Positions 1-8,893 are shown, numbered from the stretch's first letter. The stretch: 64,000 nt of DNA from Chroococcidiopsis thermalis PCC 7203 (GCF_000317125.1 NC_019695.1:1662336-1726335); one strand, 5' to 3'. Notes: generated by a model from the sequence alone, not told the origin. Translations and numbers: made by a program.

Positions 1-23
1 ACACCGTTTTCCATTGTATCTCA

Positions 24-78
<55 letters not shown>

Positions 79-141
79 AGGTGTAGGGTGTGGAGATTGT
101 AAATTTCTTTCTCCCTCAGCTGGGCGACTCTCCCCCAGTTC

Positions 142-199
142 CCTTGTCTCCCCCCTCTCCCTTGTCTCCCTCACTCCTCGCTCCTCACTCCTCACTCAA
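142..199. repeat. Nonamer/heptamer tract overlapping the nth 3' end
   Basis: A cttgtctcc 9-mer tract passes into a cactcct / gctcctc 7-mer tract. The stop codon of nth at 185-187 and its last codons (S-E-E) lie inside the heptamer array, so the repeat sets the protein's C-terminus. Confidence 0.8.
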
Positions 200-880
200 A
201 ACACTAGGGGGAATCTCGTCTAATAACGGCAGATCGGCTGAGGGACACAAATCGGAGAGCAAACATGCCTGACATGCAGGATTGCGTGCTTTGCAAATAG
301 CTCGTCCGTGATAAATAATCCGAATTGAAAAGTTTTCCCAGTCATCTGAGGGGAGCAACCGAATCAAATCGCGCTCGATGTGAATGGGATCTGTATTTTT
401 CGTCAATCCTAAACGATAGCTCAAGCGTTTGACGTGGGTATCTACCGTGACTCCAGCATTAATCCCAAAGGCATGAGCCAGCACCACATTTGCCGTTTTT
501 CGCGCCACTCCTGGCAAGCGTAAAAGCTGTTCCATGCTGGGAGGAACTTGTCCTCCATATTCCGCTACCAAGATCCGGCAGGCGGCTTGAATGTTCTTAG
601 CTTTGTTGCGATAGAACCCTGTCGAACGGATGAGATTTTCAATCTCAACTGGTTCCGCCTTAGCTAGTGCTTCAGCATCGGGAAACTGCCCGAATAAAGC
701 AGGCGTGACTAAGTTCACGCGCTCGTCCGTACACTGAGCTGAAAGTATAGTTGCAACCAGAAGCTGAACAGGTGTTGCATAATTGAGCGTACAAGGGGCA
801 TTGGGGTACAGCCGCTTCAGGCGCACTAGAATTTCCAATGCCCGTTGTTTTTTCGATGCCCACTTCCGAGTTATGTTCAC
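185..880 (-). CDS. nth: Endonuclease III (DNA glycosylase/AP lyase)
   Basis: Bifunctional base-excision repair enzyme that removes oxidised pyrimidines and nicks the abasic site. The helix-hairpin-helix LPGVARKTANVV carries the catalytic Lys, and the catalytic Asp is in VDTHVKRL. Four cysteines spaced C-x6-C-x2-C-x5-C near the C-terminus form the [4Fe-4S] loop. I chose the GTG at 880 (MNITRKWASKKQ...), because family members begin there and it overlaps the rseP stop as GTGA, which suggests translational coupling. A TTG at 901 would add seven residues. It is last in a serS-rseP-nth run. The final residues SEE and the stop come from a heptamer repeat, so the tail after the Fe-S loop is probably not ancestral. 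Confidence 0.95.
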   Translation of the reverse strand: MNITRKWASKKQRALEILVRLKRLYPNAPCTLNYATPVQLLVATILSAQCTDERVNLVTPALFGQFPDAEALAKAEPVEIENLIRSTGFYRNKAKNIQAACRILVAEYGGQVPPSMEQLLRLPGVARKTANVVLAHAFGINAGVTVDTHVKRLSYRLGLTKNTDPIHIERDLIRLLPSDDWENFSIRIIYHGRAICKARNPACQACLLSDLCPSADLPLLDEIPPSVLSEE

Positions 881-1968
881 TGAAAGAACTTTTGCACCCA
901 AGGTAGGTTAGCAGTATCGCGCACGATCAGGAAAATTCCCAATCCTAACAATAGCATTAGCCCTGTTTGCATTACGCCGTCTTGAATGCGAGTCGGTAGG
1001 GGCTTACCGCGCAGTCCTTCCACAAATAAGAACGCCAATTGACCACCATCTAGAGCTGGTAGAGGCAAGATGTTGATGATAGCAAGGTTGATGCTGATTA
1101 AAGCGGCAAATTGAAGTAAATTAGCTGGATTCGATTGGGCAATATTTGCGCCAAACTCTACAATTTTGACTGGTCCTGCAACTTGGTTGGCAGTTTGGCT
1201 GAAGTTACTAATCAGTTGGACGAATCCCTGACCCGTGAGAACGACAATTTTTTGGAATTCGTTTGCTCCCACGTTGAAAGCTTGCAGAATATTCGCAGCA
1301 CGGCGAGTTTCTAGTTTACCGTTGGGGTTGAGTTGAACGCCGATCCGTCCTTGACCTTCAGGGCTGCGTTCTGGCGTAATAGTTAAATCTAGAGTTCGAT
1401 CGCCCCGTTGAAGTTGTAGTTCTAAAGGTTGGTTGGGATGCGTTGCGATCGTCTGCTTGACGTATTCCAAAGTCCCGGGAACAGCCTCTAATCGCTTTCC
1501 CTCGATTGCTAAAATTACATCTCCTGGTTGAATGCCCGCCTTAGCAGCCACAGAACTCACATCTGTAGCCACCACAGGGACGAGTACCCCAGGTTCGGGG
1601 ACGAATTTTTGCACGCCTACAGTTCCTACTTGAGTCACCAAAAGCAAGTAGGCAAAAATTAAGTTGGCAATTACCCCAGCACTAATGACAATTGCGCGAT
1701 CGAGAATCGGGCGATTGCGTAAAAGATTGGGGTCATTAGGAGGAATCGTACTATCGGGATCGTCGTCAGGAAATCCCACGAAACCACCCAAGGGAAAAGC
1801 ACGAACCGCGTATTCGGTTTCCGGTCCCTGATATTTCCACAAAATCGGTCCAAAGCCCAAGGAAAAACGATTGACATGAATACCCTGTGACCGTGCGGCT
1901 ATAAAGTGTCCTAGCTCGTGTACCAAAATTAAAACGGCTAAGACTGCGATCGCTGCCAAAACTGACAT
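877..1968 (-). CDS. rseP: Site-2 protease, RseP-like M50 zinc metalloprotease
   Basis: Intramembrane protease of the RseP/S2P family (363 aa) that cuts transmembrane segments of regulatory proteins in the cytoplasmic or thylakoid membrane. The zinc motif HELGH lies at residues 17-21 in the first membrane helix, and the third ligand motif ALDGGQ is at about 305-310. A PDZ domain spans about 125-200, and a last hydrophobic helix lies near 335-350. Length and order are normal for cyanobacterial members. It starts at an ATG 164 bp after serS and its stop overlaps the nth start by the GTGA arrangement, so the three genes probably share a transcript. Its substrate cannot be told from sequence; an anti-sigma factor is the usual type. 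Confidence 0.93.
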   Translation of the reverse strand: MSVLAAIAVLAVLILVHELGHFIAARSQGIHVNRFSLGFGPILWKYQGPETEYAVRAFPLGGFVGFPDDDPDSTIPPNDPNLLRNRPILDRAIVISAGVIANLIFAYLLLVTQVGTVGVQKFVPEPGVLVPVVATDVSSVAAKAGIQPGDVILAIEGKRLEAVPGTLEYVKQTIATHPNQPLELQLQRGDRTLDLTITPERSPEGQGRIGVQLNPNGKLETRRAANILQAFNVGANEFQKIVVLTGQGFVQLISNFSQTANQVAGPVKIVEFGANIAQSNPANLLQFAALISINLAIINILPLPALDGGQLAFLFVEGLRGKPLPTRIQDGVMQTGLMLLLGLGIFLIVRDTANLPWVQKFFQ

Positions 1969-2032
1969 AGAATCAATTCTCGATAAATTTAGCTACATAT
2001 TTCTTCATTGTAATGAGTGGTGCGTGGTAATT

Positions 2033-2111
2033 AGTGACTAGTGACTAGTGGCTAGTGGTTAGATTCTTCAAGACACTAGCCACTAGCCACAGATAACTAG
2101 CCACAGATAAC
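2033..2111. repeat. Heptamer tandem tract between serS and rseP
   Basis: Units of gactagt and ggctagt are followed by the complementary ccactag / cagataa types. Because both polarities occur, the tract could fold into a long imperfect hairpin in the leader of rseP. Confidence 0.8.
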
Positions 2112-2132
2112 TGGTCACCGATCGCTGTTCCC

Positions 2133-3419
2133 TCACCTCTCCCCAATGACTTCTCGCCTTAAGTAAGGTTGCAACACCTCCGGTACTTTTATCGTGCCAT
2201 CTGGCTGCTGGTAATTTTCTAAAATTGCTGCCATTGTCCGACCTACAGCTAAGCCGGAACCGTTGAGAGTATGGACGTACTGGGTTCCTTTTTTGCCTGC
2301 TTCCTTAAACCGAATGCTCCCCCTGCGAGCTTGAAAATCCATGCAATTAGAACAACTGGAGATTTCTCGATATTTTTCTGATGAGGGTAGCCATACTTCT
2401 AAGTCATAGGTTTTTGTAGACGAAAAGCCAAGATCGCCTGTACACAGTTCTAGAACTCTATAAGGCAGTTGTAATGCCTGTAAGATCGCTTCTGCGTCGT
2501 GCAATAGTTTTTGATGCTCTTGTTCCGAGGTGTCGGGATGGACGAATTTGTATAATTCGACTTTATTAAATTGGTGTAGTCGAATCAGTCCCCGTGTATC
2601 TCTACCATAGCTACCAGCTTCGCGGCGAAAGCAAGGCGTATAAGCACAGTGATTAATTGGCAAATCTTCTGCTGTTAAAATTTCCCCTCGATAGAAATTA
2701 GTAATTGGAACTTCAGCTGTGGGACTGAGCCACAGATCGTCATTGGCGCACTTAAAGCTTTCTTCAGCAAATTTGGGTAGTTGACCGGAGGCTGTGAGGG
2801 ATTGAGAATTAATCAAAAAGGGTGGGATAATTTCTACATAACCTGCGGCGGTTTGGCGATCGAGCATGAATTGAATTAACGCTCTTTCCAACTGCGCCCC
2901 AATACCAATTAAACTGACAAAACGGCTTTGAGCTATTTTTGTCGATCGCTCGAAATTGAGCAGACCTAGCTTTTCACCAATTTCCCAATGGGGCAGAATG
3001 TTCGCGTTTTGGGGCAGATACTCATCGCCCCAACGCCGCACTTCAATGTTTTCTGTTTCGTTTTTGCCAATCGGAGTAGAATCGCTTGGTAAGTTGGGAA
3101 TTGTTAGCAAGAAAGTTTCGATTTGTTCTTTTAGCTCTCTTTCTTGCGGTTCGAGTTCGCTCAACCGAGTTTTGATCGTGTTGCCTTCTTCTCGCAAATC
3201 TTGCACTTCTGGAGAGTCAGGACTGCTACCAGATTTAATTTTTTGTCCGACGAGTTTACCAATTTCGTTACTACGGGCTTGGAGTTGCGATCGCGCTTGT
3301 TCTAATTCCCGCTGTTGACGGTCTAACTCCAACAATGGTTGCAAGTCATAGTCGCCACGACGCTGCAACCGTTCTTGCACGGTTTGGGGATTTTCTCTAA
3401 TTTGCTTAATATCCAGCAC
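2133..3419 (-). CDS. serS: Seryl-tRNA synthetase
   Basis: Charges tRNA-Ser (and tRNA-Sec type) with serine in the cytoplasm. Class II enzyme of 428 aa, the usual bacterial length. The N-terminal antiparallel coiled coil that grips the tRNA long arm spans about residues 30-105. Motif 2 ([17 protein letters not shown], about 264-280) and motif 3 ([18 protein letters not shown], about 387-404) are intact. It starts with GTG at 3419, giving the typical [11 protein letters not shown]-terminus. It is first of the serS-rseP-nth group on the minus strand. The stop codon sits at the edge of a GAGGTGA repeat-like stretch. Confidence 0.97.
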   Translation of the reverse strand: MLDIKQIRENPQTVQERLQRRGDYDLQPLLELDRQQRELEQARSQLQARSNEIGKLVGQKIKSGSSPDSPEVQDLREEGNTIKTRLSELEPQERELKEQIETFLLTIPNLPSDSTPIGKNETENIEVRRWGDEYLPQNANILPHWEIGEKLGLLNFERSTKIAQSRFVSLIGIGAQLERALIQFMLDRQTAAGYVEIIPPFLINSQSLTASGQLPKFAEESFKCANDDLWLSPTAEVPITNFYRGEILTAEDLPINHCAYTPCFRREAGSYGRDTRGLIRLHQFNKVELYKFVHPDTSEQEHQKLLHDAEAILQALQLPYRVLELCTGDLGFSSTKTYDLEVWLPSSEKYREISSCSNCMDFQARRGSIRFKEAGKKGTQYVHTLNGSGLAVGRTMAAILENYQQPDGTIKVPEVLQPYLRREVIGER

Positions 3420-3466
3420 GGATCTGTTTAGCTTCTTCTAGTTCTGGTTACAACACTATCACGAGC

Positions 3467-3640
3467 GGTAAGGAGTGGGGAGTGAGGGGTGAGGAGCGAG
3501 GAGCGAGGGATTATTGGAAAAAACAGACAGGAGACAAGGGAAAAATAAATACCATTTCTTCTCCCTCTCCCCAAATCTCCTATTCTCCCACTTCTTCCCT
3601 CACTCCTCACTCCTTGCTCCTCACTCCTCGCTTAACTCCG
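3467..3640. repeat. Heptamer tracts upstream of serS
   Basis: Imperfect gaggagt / gaggagc units at about 3470-3510 and the complementary cactcct / gctcctc units at about 3590-3635 flank a C/T-rich stretch. The two arms are largely complementary. They fill the whole gap between serS and the DUF3611 gene. Confidence 0.75.
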
Positions 3641-4210
3641 ATTAATCCGATTGAGTAGCCATAAAGCGCTGGATAATCCCAGAAAGTGAGCAAAAATGGT
3701 GTTCGTGTTTGCTTGCACTGCTAATATGTCCAATCCGCCAATAATCCGATTGGGATCGAATATTCCGGTTGCGATCGCCTGGGGTGATATGGCTCTAGCA
3801 AATAGAGTCCCAATAATCGCATAAGCTCCAAACAGGCTCAAGAGCATTCCTACCAAGTTAACGACTAAAGCAAATTTGATCACTTGAATCGTATAAACTT
3901 TGCGCGGACGGTTAGCAGGATTAGATGACCGAAGTTGTCTGCCTAGTCTGGTGTATCGAAAAGCACAGTAGACGCTCATGCCAAGGGCAATCAAGCCGCA
4001 GACAGCGAGAAAAATACCAAATCCAGTCCCAGGATTGTTACTAGGACTACCAGTTCGCTGACTGAATACGGCAAATAGCAATAAAACTATGGCAGAAACA
4101 ACACCCAAAACGATCTGCGACCAGAAGCCAATCCAACCAGTCAGCCGAAACTGGTTAGCAATGGATTCAAGCGATGCCGGAGGAGGCTTCGTACCCGACT
4201 TATCAAACAT
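3632..4210 (-). CDS. DUF3611 family membrane protein
   Basis: Integral membrane protein of 192 aa with about four hydrophobic segments (roughly 26-49, 62-84, 112-138 and 172-188). It resembles the DUF3611 family, found in cyanobacteria and plastid-bearing eukaryotes and of unknown function. The FRLTGWIGFWSQIVLGVVSA start of the first helix and the RIIGGLDILAVQANTNT loop before the last helix look characteristic. The ATG at 4210 is preceded by a GGAG Shine-Dalgarno about six bases away, which supports this start. It is monocistronic by position: the next upstream gene is divergent. Function unknown. Confidence 0.8.
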   Translation of the reverse strand: MFDKSGTKPPPASLESIANQFRLTGWIGFWSQIVLGVVSAIVLLLFAVFSQRTGSPSNNPGTGFGIFLAVCGLIALGMSVYCAFRYTRLGRQLRSSNPANRPRKVYTIQVIKFALVVNLVGMLLSLFGAYAIIGTLFARAISPQAIATGIFDPNRIIGGLDILAVQANTNTIFAHFLGLSSALWLLNRINRS

Positions 4211-4567
4211 ATTTATCTCCAGTTTGGATTTATTAAACAGATACTTATCACTCTTAAAATAGAATTCATAATTCGTAACTTGTAATAATTCTTACATCCA
4301 AAATCCTCAAACCCTACTCCACAGCCCTTCCTGTAAGAGATCTTGTCGCGTTAGGTCAGACAAGAAGCAAAAATGTAATGAATTTTGAATGAAGTTTAGC
4401 AGACAACTTATGGTTCTGCGTTTAAAATTGCCTCAACCGCATTCCGGTGCGATCGGCGAAGTTTTGCAGAGCGATCGCGGCTGAGTGTGAGAAACAAGGA
4501 TTTCGTCAGAGATGATTGTCAAAAGTGCTGTTTTTTGTGATTTATGGATGAGAAGTAAACTAAAGCT
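4211..4567. other. Divergent intergenic region with a small inverted repeat
   Basis: Contains no gene I can support. It holds the GGAG ribosome site of the DUF3611 gene just after 4210, and a 7 bp inverted repeat TCTTGTC-N11-GACAAGA at 4341-4365. That repeat lies about 200 bp upstream of the PadR-type regulator and could be an operator (inference). The rest is unremarkable AT-rich DNA. Confidence 0.5.
4341..4365. promoter_or_regulatory. Inverted repeat TCTTGTC-N11-GACAAGA, possible operator
   Basis: Seven-base perfect arms separated by 11 bases between two divergent genes, one of them a PadR-family repressor. Winged-helix dimers bind sites of this general shape and PadR proteins often autoregulate, but nothing else links this site to the protein. 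Confidence 0.3.
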
Positions 4568-4915
4568 ATGAGAATTGAGGATATTTATCAGTTTTTCCAA
4601 AATCCTCCTCCGACCTATTTGAGCCAAGAACTTGCAGTATGTTACGTGCTGTCAGTTTTGTTAAAAGGAGAATCCTACGGCACGGAACTGATTCAAAAGC
4701 TGGAGAGCGAATACCCTAATTATCGCCTTTCCGATACAGTCCTATATAGCGCACTTAAGTTCCTGGAAGATGAAAAGGCAATTCTCGGCTACTGGAAGAA
4801 GGTTGAGGGAAGAGGGCGACCGCGACGGATGTATCAGATAAGCCCAGAATGGCAAGTACAGGCGCAGGAGTTATCTCGACTGTGGCAAGAGTATATTAGT
4901 AAGGTGGTACGCTAA
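4568..4915 (+). CDS. PadR-family winged-helix transcriptional regulator
   Basis: Small DNA-binding protein of 115 aa. The PadR winged helix covers about residues 22-95: a helix with AVCYVLSVLLKGESYGTELI, a recognition helix in LSDTVLYSALKFLEDEKAI, and a basic wing EGRGRPRRMYQISP. The long C-terminal dimerisation arm of the larger PadR proteins is short here (about 20 aa), as in PadR-s1 and cyanobacterial members. The cyanobacterial clock-period factor Pex belongs to the same family, but I see nothing that proves orthology. The CCB-like gene follows 69 bp downstream in the same direction. The ATG at 4568 lacks a clear Shine-Dalgarno. Confidence 0.85.
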   Translation: MRIEDIYQFFQNPPPTYLSQELAVCYVLSVLLKGESYGTELIQKLESEYPNYRLSDTVLYSALKFLEDEKAILGYWKKVEGRGRPRRMYQISPEWQVQAQELSRLWQEYISKVVR

Positions 4916-4984
4916 TGGCCGATCGATCGTGCAAAAATCGATTGTGAAAAAGTCGAACAGGCGCTGTTCAAACGCAAGATAGCT

Positions 4985-5515
4985 ATGACTCCGATTCTCT
5001 CATCGACCCTACTGCTGACTTTATTGCTGTCAGTGGGGCTATTTTTCTTCATTCGAGCCTCTACTAAAGACCGAACGCAAACGCTCCATCTGGTGTCCGC
5101 ACAGCCAGAAGCTTCGTTGATGGCGCAACTACAACAGTATTTGCGCTCGCGTTCCTACACTGTGTCCGAGGTGGATGCTGAGAAAAATTCTGTTACGTTT
5201 GAGGGAGTTATCCGACCGAGCTTGTTTCTAGCTGTGTTTCTCTCAATCCTTGCCACGGTGGGAATTCTTTGCCTGATCTTGGTTTGGTCGTTACTATTTC
5301 CAAACTGGACGGCGGCTTTCTCGCTCCTGATTTTGCTAGCTCCAACAGCAGGTATTTTCTATTGGAAAAAAGCAGCCAGGAAAGAACGGGTATCTCTTAA
5401 ATTAGAGGCAAATACGGGCGATCGCATCTCGCCACAAAGCCTACTCACAGTCACCGCTCATCGGGATGAGTTAATTCAATTGCAGCGATCGCTGAATTTG
5501 AAGCCAGCAGAGTAA
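4985..5515 (+). CDS. Cofactor assembly of complex C subunit B-like membrane protein (CCB2/CCB4 type)
   Basis: A 176 aa membrane protein. There is one N-terminal hydrophobic helix (about 5-24, ending FFFIRASTKDRT), a soluble stretch, a hydrophobic pair (about 80-125) and a C-terminal soluble domain with TVTAHRDELIQLQRSL. The pattern matches my recollection of cyanobacterial proteins named after plastid CCB2/CCB4, which help attach haem ci to cytochrome b6. The role here is by family resemblance only. The start is an ATG at 4985, just after a weak purine stretch. The stop is followed 45 bp on by a perfect palindrome likely to terminate transcription. Confidence 0.65.
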   Translation: MTPILSSTLLLTLLLSVGLFFFIRASTKDRTQTLHLVSAQPEASLMAQLQQYLRSRSYTVSEVDAEKNSVTFEGVIRPSLFLAVFLSILATVGILCLILVWSLLFPNWTAAFSLLILLAPTAGIFYWKKAARKERVSLKLEANTGDRISPQSLLTVTAHRDELIQLQRSLNLKPAE

Positions 5516-5560
5516 GGAGATCGAAATCTGGAATTCGCGTAGCCTTGCGTGTAGCAATAT

Positions 5561-5588
5561 TTTAGGGGAAGTATATACTTCCCCTAAA
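5561..5588. terminator. Perfect 28 bp palindrome between convergent genes
   Basis: Arms TTTAGGGGAAGTAT and its exact complement meet without a loop base. The palindrome lies between the CCB-like gene (plus) and the DUF3155 gene (minus), which converge. It is therefore probably a bidirectional terminator; T-rich sequence follows on the plus strand. Confidence 0.6.
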
Positions 5589-5702
5589 TTTCATCTTTGC
5601 TTTGCTAAACGCGACTCACTCGCATTTGACTAAAACGCTAATGATTTCAAAATCTCCAATACCTAACTTTTGGTTGTCATTTAGCTTCGGCAACGCCTTA
5701 GG

Positions 5703-6017
5703 CTACCTGTGTGCGGCAACGAGTTCCTTTTCAGGAGGATTTTCTAGTACCCGTAGACTAGGGAACAAGAAATGATTCTCTTCTACATACTGCGCCCCAA
5801 ACAAACCTTTTTCTGCCCAGAAGTAGCGATCTGTAGTGTGCTCGTTTCGCTTAACCAGCAGCAATGCAGGCGGAGCAATTCCCTCCGCTTGAATAAACTT
5901 CCGAGCAGCAGTCACGGGTTTATCTTCGCCACTTTCAATGCTATATTGAGGCACATGCTCGAGGATGCGACGTCCTTCCTGGCGACGACGACTTTTGCGC
6001 TTGCGTCTTCTTGCCAA
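5703..6017 (-). CDS. DUF3155 family protein
   Basis: Small soluble protein of 104 aa. The very basic N-terminus (MARRRKRKSRRRQEGRR) is followed by a conserved core with KPVTAARKFI, LLVKRNEHTTDRYFWAEKG and YVEENHFLFPSL. This matches DUF3155, a family I know only from cyanobacteria, function unknown; the basic head suggests nucleic-acid binding (inference). Translation starts at TTG (6015-6017). The strong GGAGGGAG Shine-Dalgarno about five bases upstream supports this unusual start, and the residues after it are the family's usual N-terminus. It is transcribed alone and converges on the CCB-like gene. Confidence 0.85.
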   Translation of the reverse strand: MARRRKRKSRRRQEGRRILEHVPQYSIESGEDKPVTAARKFIQAEGIAPPALLLVKRNEHTTDRYFWAEKGLFGAQYVEENHFLFPSLRVLENPPEKELVAAHR

Positions 6018-6210
6018 CCTGTCTCCCTCCTTTTTTTAACCAGAAAATTGTATTTATATTTACAAAATCCGTCGTCAGTATATCGATTTGAGTTAGAAAA
6101 ATCAACTTATGTTAAGCGTTTGCAACAAAAAACCCGCTAATGTTGAAAATATGATTAATAAAACGACACAAGCGATCGCAGTCAATTAAGATTCTTAATC
6201 CACTTACAAT

Positions 6211-6262
6211 TCAGTTATCAGTTGTCAGTTATCAACGACTTGTGACTCGTGACTTGTCTTGC
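6211..6262. repeat. Heptamer tract upstream of the histidine kinase gene
   Basis: Units tcagtta / tcagttg / gactcgt / gacttgt run up to about 50 bp before the kinase start codon. Confidence 0.7.
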
Positions 6263-6313
6263 TCCCCCAGCTCTCTTCCCCCGACTCCCAAATTCTTGCC
6301 GTAGCCCTTCGTA

Positions 6314-7660
6314 ATGCCTGCCAGTGCTGAGTTTATTTCATTGTGTCGCTCTCAAGTTGCCTTGCTAACCCAAGGAATGGGGGCGGCTTTGAGCGTGGTA
6401 TATCTGACGGAAAGATTAGTAGAGGAAGGAACAGCACAGGAGAAGCTGATCCCTGTCGTAGCCTATCCAGAGTCAGCAGTGAGGTGGCAGGGACTAGAGT
6501 TAAATAGTGCAGCACTTCCTGCTACAACAAGTCGCCTTCAGCCACCGCGATTGCAAGCAAAAGCCACTGCAAAAAATATAGATACTGTATCTTTGCCGGA
6601 ACTACCGACCGAGGCAAATGTAGCTGAAGCGGCAGAAACGGCAGATAAAGCGCTAGTACCGAGCCAACAGATTGTTTTACCACTGCTTAATGAAGGAGTG
6701 TTAATTGGACTACTCGTGACTAGTCGGGAGGATAGAGCATGGAACGAGCGAGAACGGCATGAAATCGAACGAGTGGCGCAAACGCTAGCGTTGGCAAGAC
6801 TTTTAGATCGGCGACGAGAGCGATCGGAGCAGCAGCTCAGCCAGCAAAAGCAACTACAAGCCCAGCAGCGAGAGTTATTAGATAACTTACTGCACCAGTT
6901 TCGCAACCCACTGACGGCGTTGCGGACGTTCGGCAAATTGCTGCTCAAGCGCCTGCTGCCTGGAGATGCAAACCGAGCTGTGGCAGACAATATCGTGAGA
7001 GAAAGCGATCGCTTGCAAGAATTGCTGCAACAATTCGATCGAGTCATCGACATGACAGAGGAAGATTTAGAACCAACCAAATCCCTTCCTCCAGCCACAG
7101 AGGTGCGATCGGCAATACCTATACTCAATACCCCTTTACCACTGCTGCCCAATCGCGAAGGCACTCAGAGCGAGATTTGCACGATTGAGGACGTGCTAAA
7201 ACCCTTGCTAGCTTCTGCTTGGGCGATCGCTCAAGAACGCAACTTAGAGCTGCAAGCAGATCTGCCACCAAATTTACCAGCAGTGCGCGCTCATCTAAGA
7301 GAATTGCGTGAGGTATTAAGCAATTTGCTTGACAATGCGATTAAATATACTCCGCCTGGAGGCAAAATTTACGTCCAAGCAGGATTAGAGCGAGACAACT
7401 TCCAGGGCATCGCCATTAGCGACACGGGGGTAGGTATCCCCCCGCAAGATAAGGAGCGAATTTTCGATCGCCACTACCGAGGTAGACAAGCAGATTCAGA
7501 TATTCCTGGTACGGGTTTGGGACTAGCAATTGCTAAGGCACTGATCGAACAAATGCAAGGCACGATTGAAGTTTTTAGTCCTGCTTTGTGGCATCCCACC
7601 CCAGAAAGTAGCGGGGGAACTACGTTTATTGTTTGGTTAATGGTAATGGGTAATGGGTAG
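6314..7660 (+). CDS. GAF-domain sensor histidine kinase, Hik2/CSK-like
   Basis: Soluble sensor kinase of 448 aa. A divergent GAF domain covers about residues 5-165, with a Cys at position 11 in SLCRSQVALL. A coiled-coil linker leads to the H-box HQFRNPLTALRTFGKLLLKR with His194. The ATPase domain has NLLDNAIKYTP (N box), DTGVGIP (G1) and GTGLGLAIAK (G2). Architecture and H-box match cyanobacterial Hik2 and plastid chloroplast sensor kinase, which are reported to sense plastoquinone redox state and salt. Orthology is inferred. It phosphorylates a response regulator; the Rre1/Ycf29-like protein at 57707-58363 is the expected partner. The last residues (MVMGNG) and the stop are encoded by a ggtaatg heptamer tract, so the native end is probably overwritten. 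Confidence 0.85.
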   Translation: MPASAEFISLCRSQVALLTQGMGAALSVVYLTERLVEEGTAQEKLIPVVAYPESAVRWQGLELNSAALPATTSRLQPPRLQAKATAKNIDTVSLPELPTEANVAEAAETADKALVPSQQIVLPLLNEGVLIGLLVTSREDRAWNERERHEIERVAQTLALARLLDRRRERSEQQLSQQKQLQAQQRELLDNLLHQFRNPLTALRTFGKLLLKRLLPGDANRAVADNIVRESDRLQELLQQFDRVIDMTEEDLEPTKSLPPATEVRSAIPILNTPLPLLPNREGTQSEICTIEDVLKPLLASAWAIAQERNLELQADLPPNLPAVRAHLRELREVLSNLLDNAIKYTPPGGKIYVQAGLERDNFQGIAISDTGVGIPPQDKERIFDRHYRGRQADSDIPGTGLGLAIAKALIEQMQGTIEVFSPALWHPTPESSGGTTFIVWLMVMGNG

Positions 7661-7764
7661 TTAGTAGTTGGTAGTTGGTAGTTGGTTGTAGCTCCTAGTC
7701 TCCTCTGCTCCTTACTCGATCGCTCCCTGCTTCCTGATAACTGTTCACTCATAACTGATAACTG
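7639..7764. repeat. Heptamer tracts joining two convergent genes
   Basis: Units ggtaatg at 7641-7660, agttggt at about 7665-7687 and ataactg at about 7735-7764. The first encodes the C-terminus of the histidine kinase, and the last, read on the minus strand, encodes the C-terminus SVISYE of the FAD oxidoreductase. Confidence 0.8.
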
Positions 7765-8893
7765 AACGAGCAAAGCGCTGCGCTAGGGGTGGGATGATAA
7801 CGAGGGGATTGCTGAATCCAGAGAAGGTGTGGATGCCTGTTTTGCCAGGAATGTTACCGATTAGTGGCAGGGGATAACTTCGTTCAGCTTTGCTAACGCG
7901 GCTGAAACTAACTAAACAGTGATGCCAAGTTCCCGGCAGGTTTTTGAGTGCTGGTAAAATTTGCCCTACACTTGCTCGAATAGTAGCTTCGCTGGCTTCG
8001 GGATTAATGATGGCTTGGGTATCGGTCAAAGTGCGGCTCAACTGCCCTAATCGCAGGCTACCATCGAGAAATTGAATCGCCCCAGCATCTAAAATTGGGG
8101 GTGCGAGTTCTAATCCTTGTTCGTCCCATAGGCGATCGTTTGTCGTCGATGCGGCTTCTAGTTGAAAGCGTTGAAGTCGAGCTGGCATCACGAGCGATCG
8201 CAATTGGATGTCAACTGGTGGAATGTCAATTAACTCAGCATGAGTAAAGTACAGTTCGATCGAAATGCCTGCTGCTTTGAGTAAAGCACGACTCAATCCA
8301 CCCGCGCAGATCGCTGTGTTGGCACTGCAATACGTCTCGCTAACGGTTTTTACCCCTTCTACCTTGTCGCCTTGTTGCCAGAGTTTGAGTACTTGAGCAA
8401 ACTGAAGATCGCCCCCCGCCCGTAAAAAGGCTTGGATGTAGGCTTGAGCGGTTTTTTCAGCATTGATATGACCGTGTTTTACCGTCAATGCTCCGGCGAT
8501 CGCGTCAGGGTTTAATAATGGTTCTAATTCGCAGGCTTCTGAAATGCTGAGAAATTGTGGCGGAATGGCAAAATCAGCATAGGTAGCAGCGACTGCTGCG
8601 GGGTCGTCATCAGCTGCAATTGTCAGCAGTAAGTCTAGTTCCCGAAATTGAGTGTCGGCGGCTAATTCTTCCGAGAGAATGCGATGACGGGCGATTCCTT
8701 CAGCGCACAATTGACGCATCGTATCGGTAGTACCAGACCAAAAAGCTAAACCACCATAGCTATAGCGAGTCGCATTTTGTCCTGTTGGATCTTGTTCTAG
8801 CAGCAGGACGGAAAAGCCTTGCTGAACTAATTCGTAGCTCAAAGCTGCGCCAGCAATACCTCCACCTACTACAATCCAATCGTATATTTTCAT
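7745..8893 (-). CDS. FAD-dependent oxidoreductase, DAO/glycine oxidase-like
   Basis: Flavoenzyme of 382 aa in the D-amino-acid oxidase (DAO) fold family. The N-terminal Rossmann motif VVGGGIAGAALSYELVQQG (about 8-26) and the acidic end of the second strand (LLLEQD) bind the FAD ADP moiety. A substrate domain fills the middle. A C-terminal flavin-contacting segment reads HTFSGFSNPLVIIPP. Family members oxidise glycine, sarcosine, D-amino acids or glycerol-3-phosphate; the substrate cannot be told here. It starts with ATG at 8893 without a clear Shine-Dalgarno. It converges with the histidine kinase gene. Its last residues SVISYE are encoded by a tcagtta heptamer repeat. Confidence 0.8.
   Translation of the reverse strand: MKIYDWIVVGGGIAGAALSYELVQQGFSVLLLEQDPTGQNATRYSYGGLAFWSGTTDTMRQLCAEGIARHRILSEELAADTQFRELDLLLTIAADDDPAAVAATYADFAIPPQFLSISEACELEPLLNPDAIAGALTVKHGHINAEKTAQAYIQAFLRAGGDLQFAQVLKLWQQGDKVEGVKTVSETYCSANTAICAGGLSRALLKAAGISIELYFTHAELIDIPPVDIQLRSLVMPARLQRFQLEAASTTNDRLWDEQGLELAPPILDAGAIQFLDGSLRLGQLSRTLTDTQAIINPEASEATIRASVGQILPALKNLPGTWHHCLVSFSRVSKAERSYPLPLIGNIPGKTGIHTFSGFSNPLVIIPPLAQRFARSVISYE

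Noticed and set aside
6538-7164. 208-codon minus-strand frame inside the histidine kinase gene
   Set aside because: Antisense to conserved kinase codons, Ser/Arg-rich without any recognisable domain; a codon-bias shadow.
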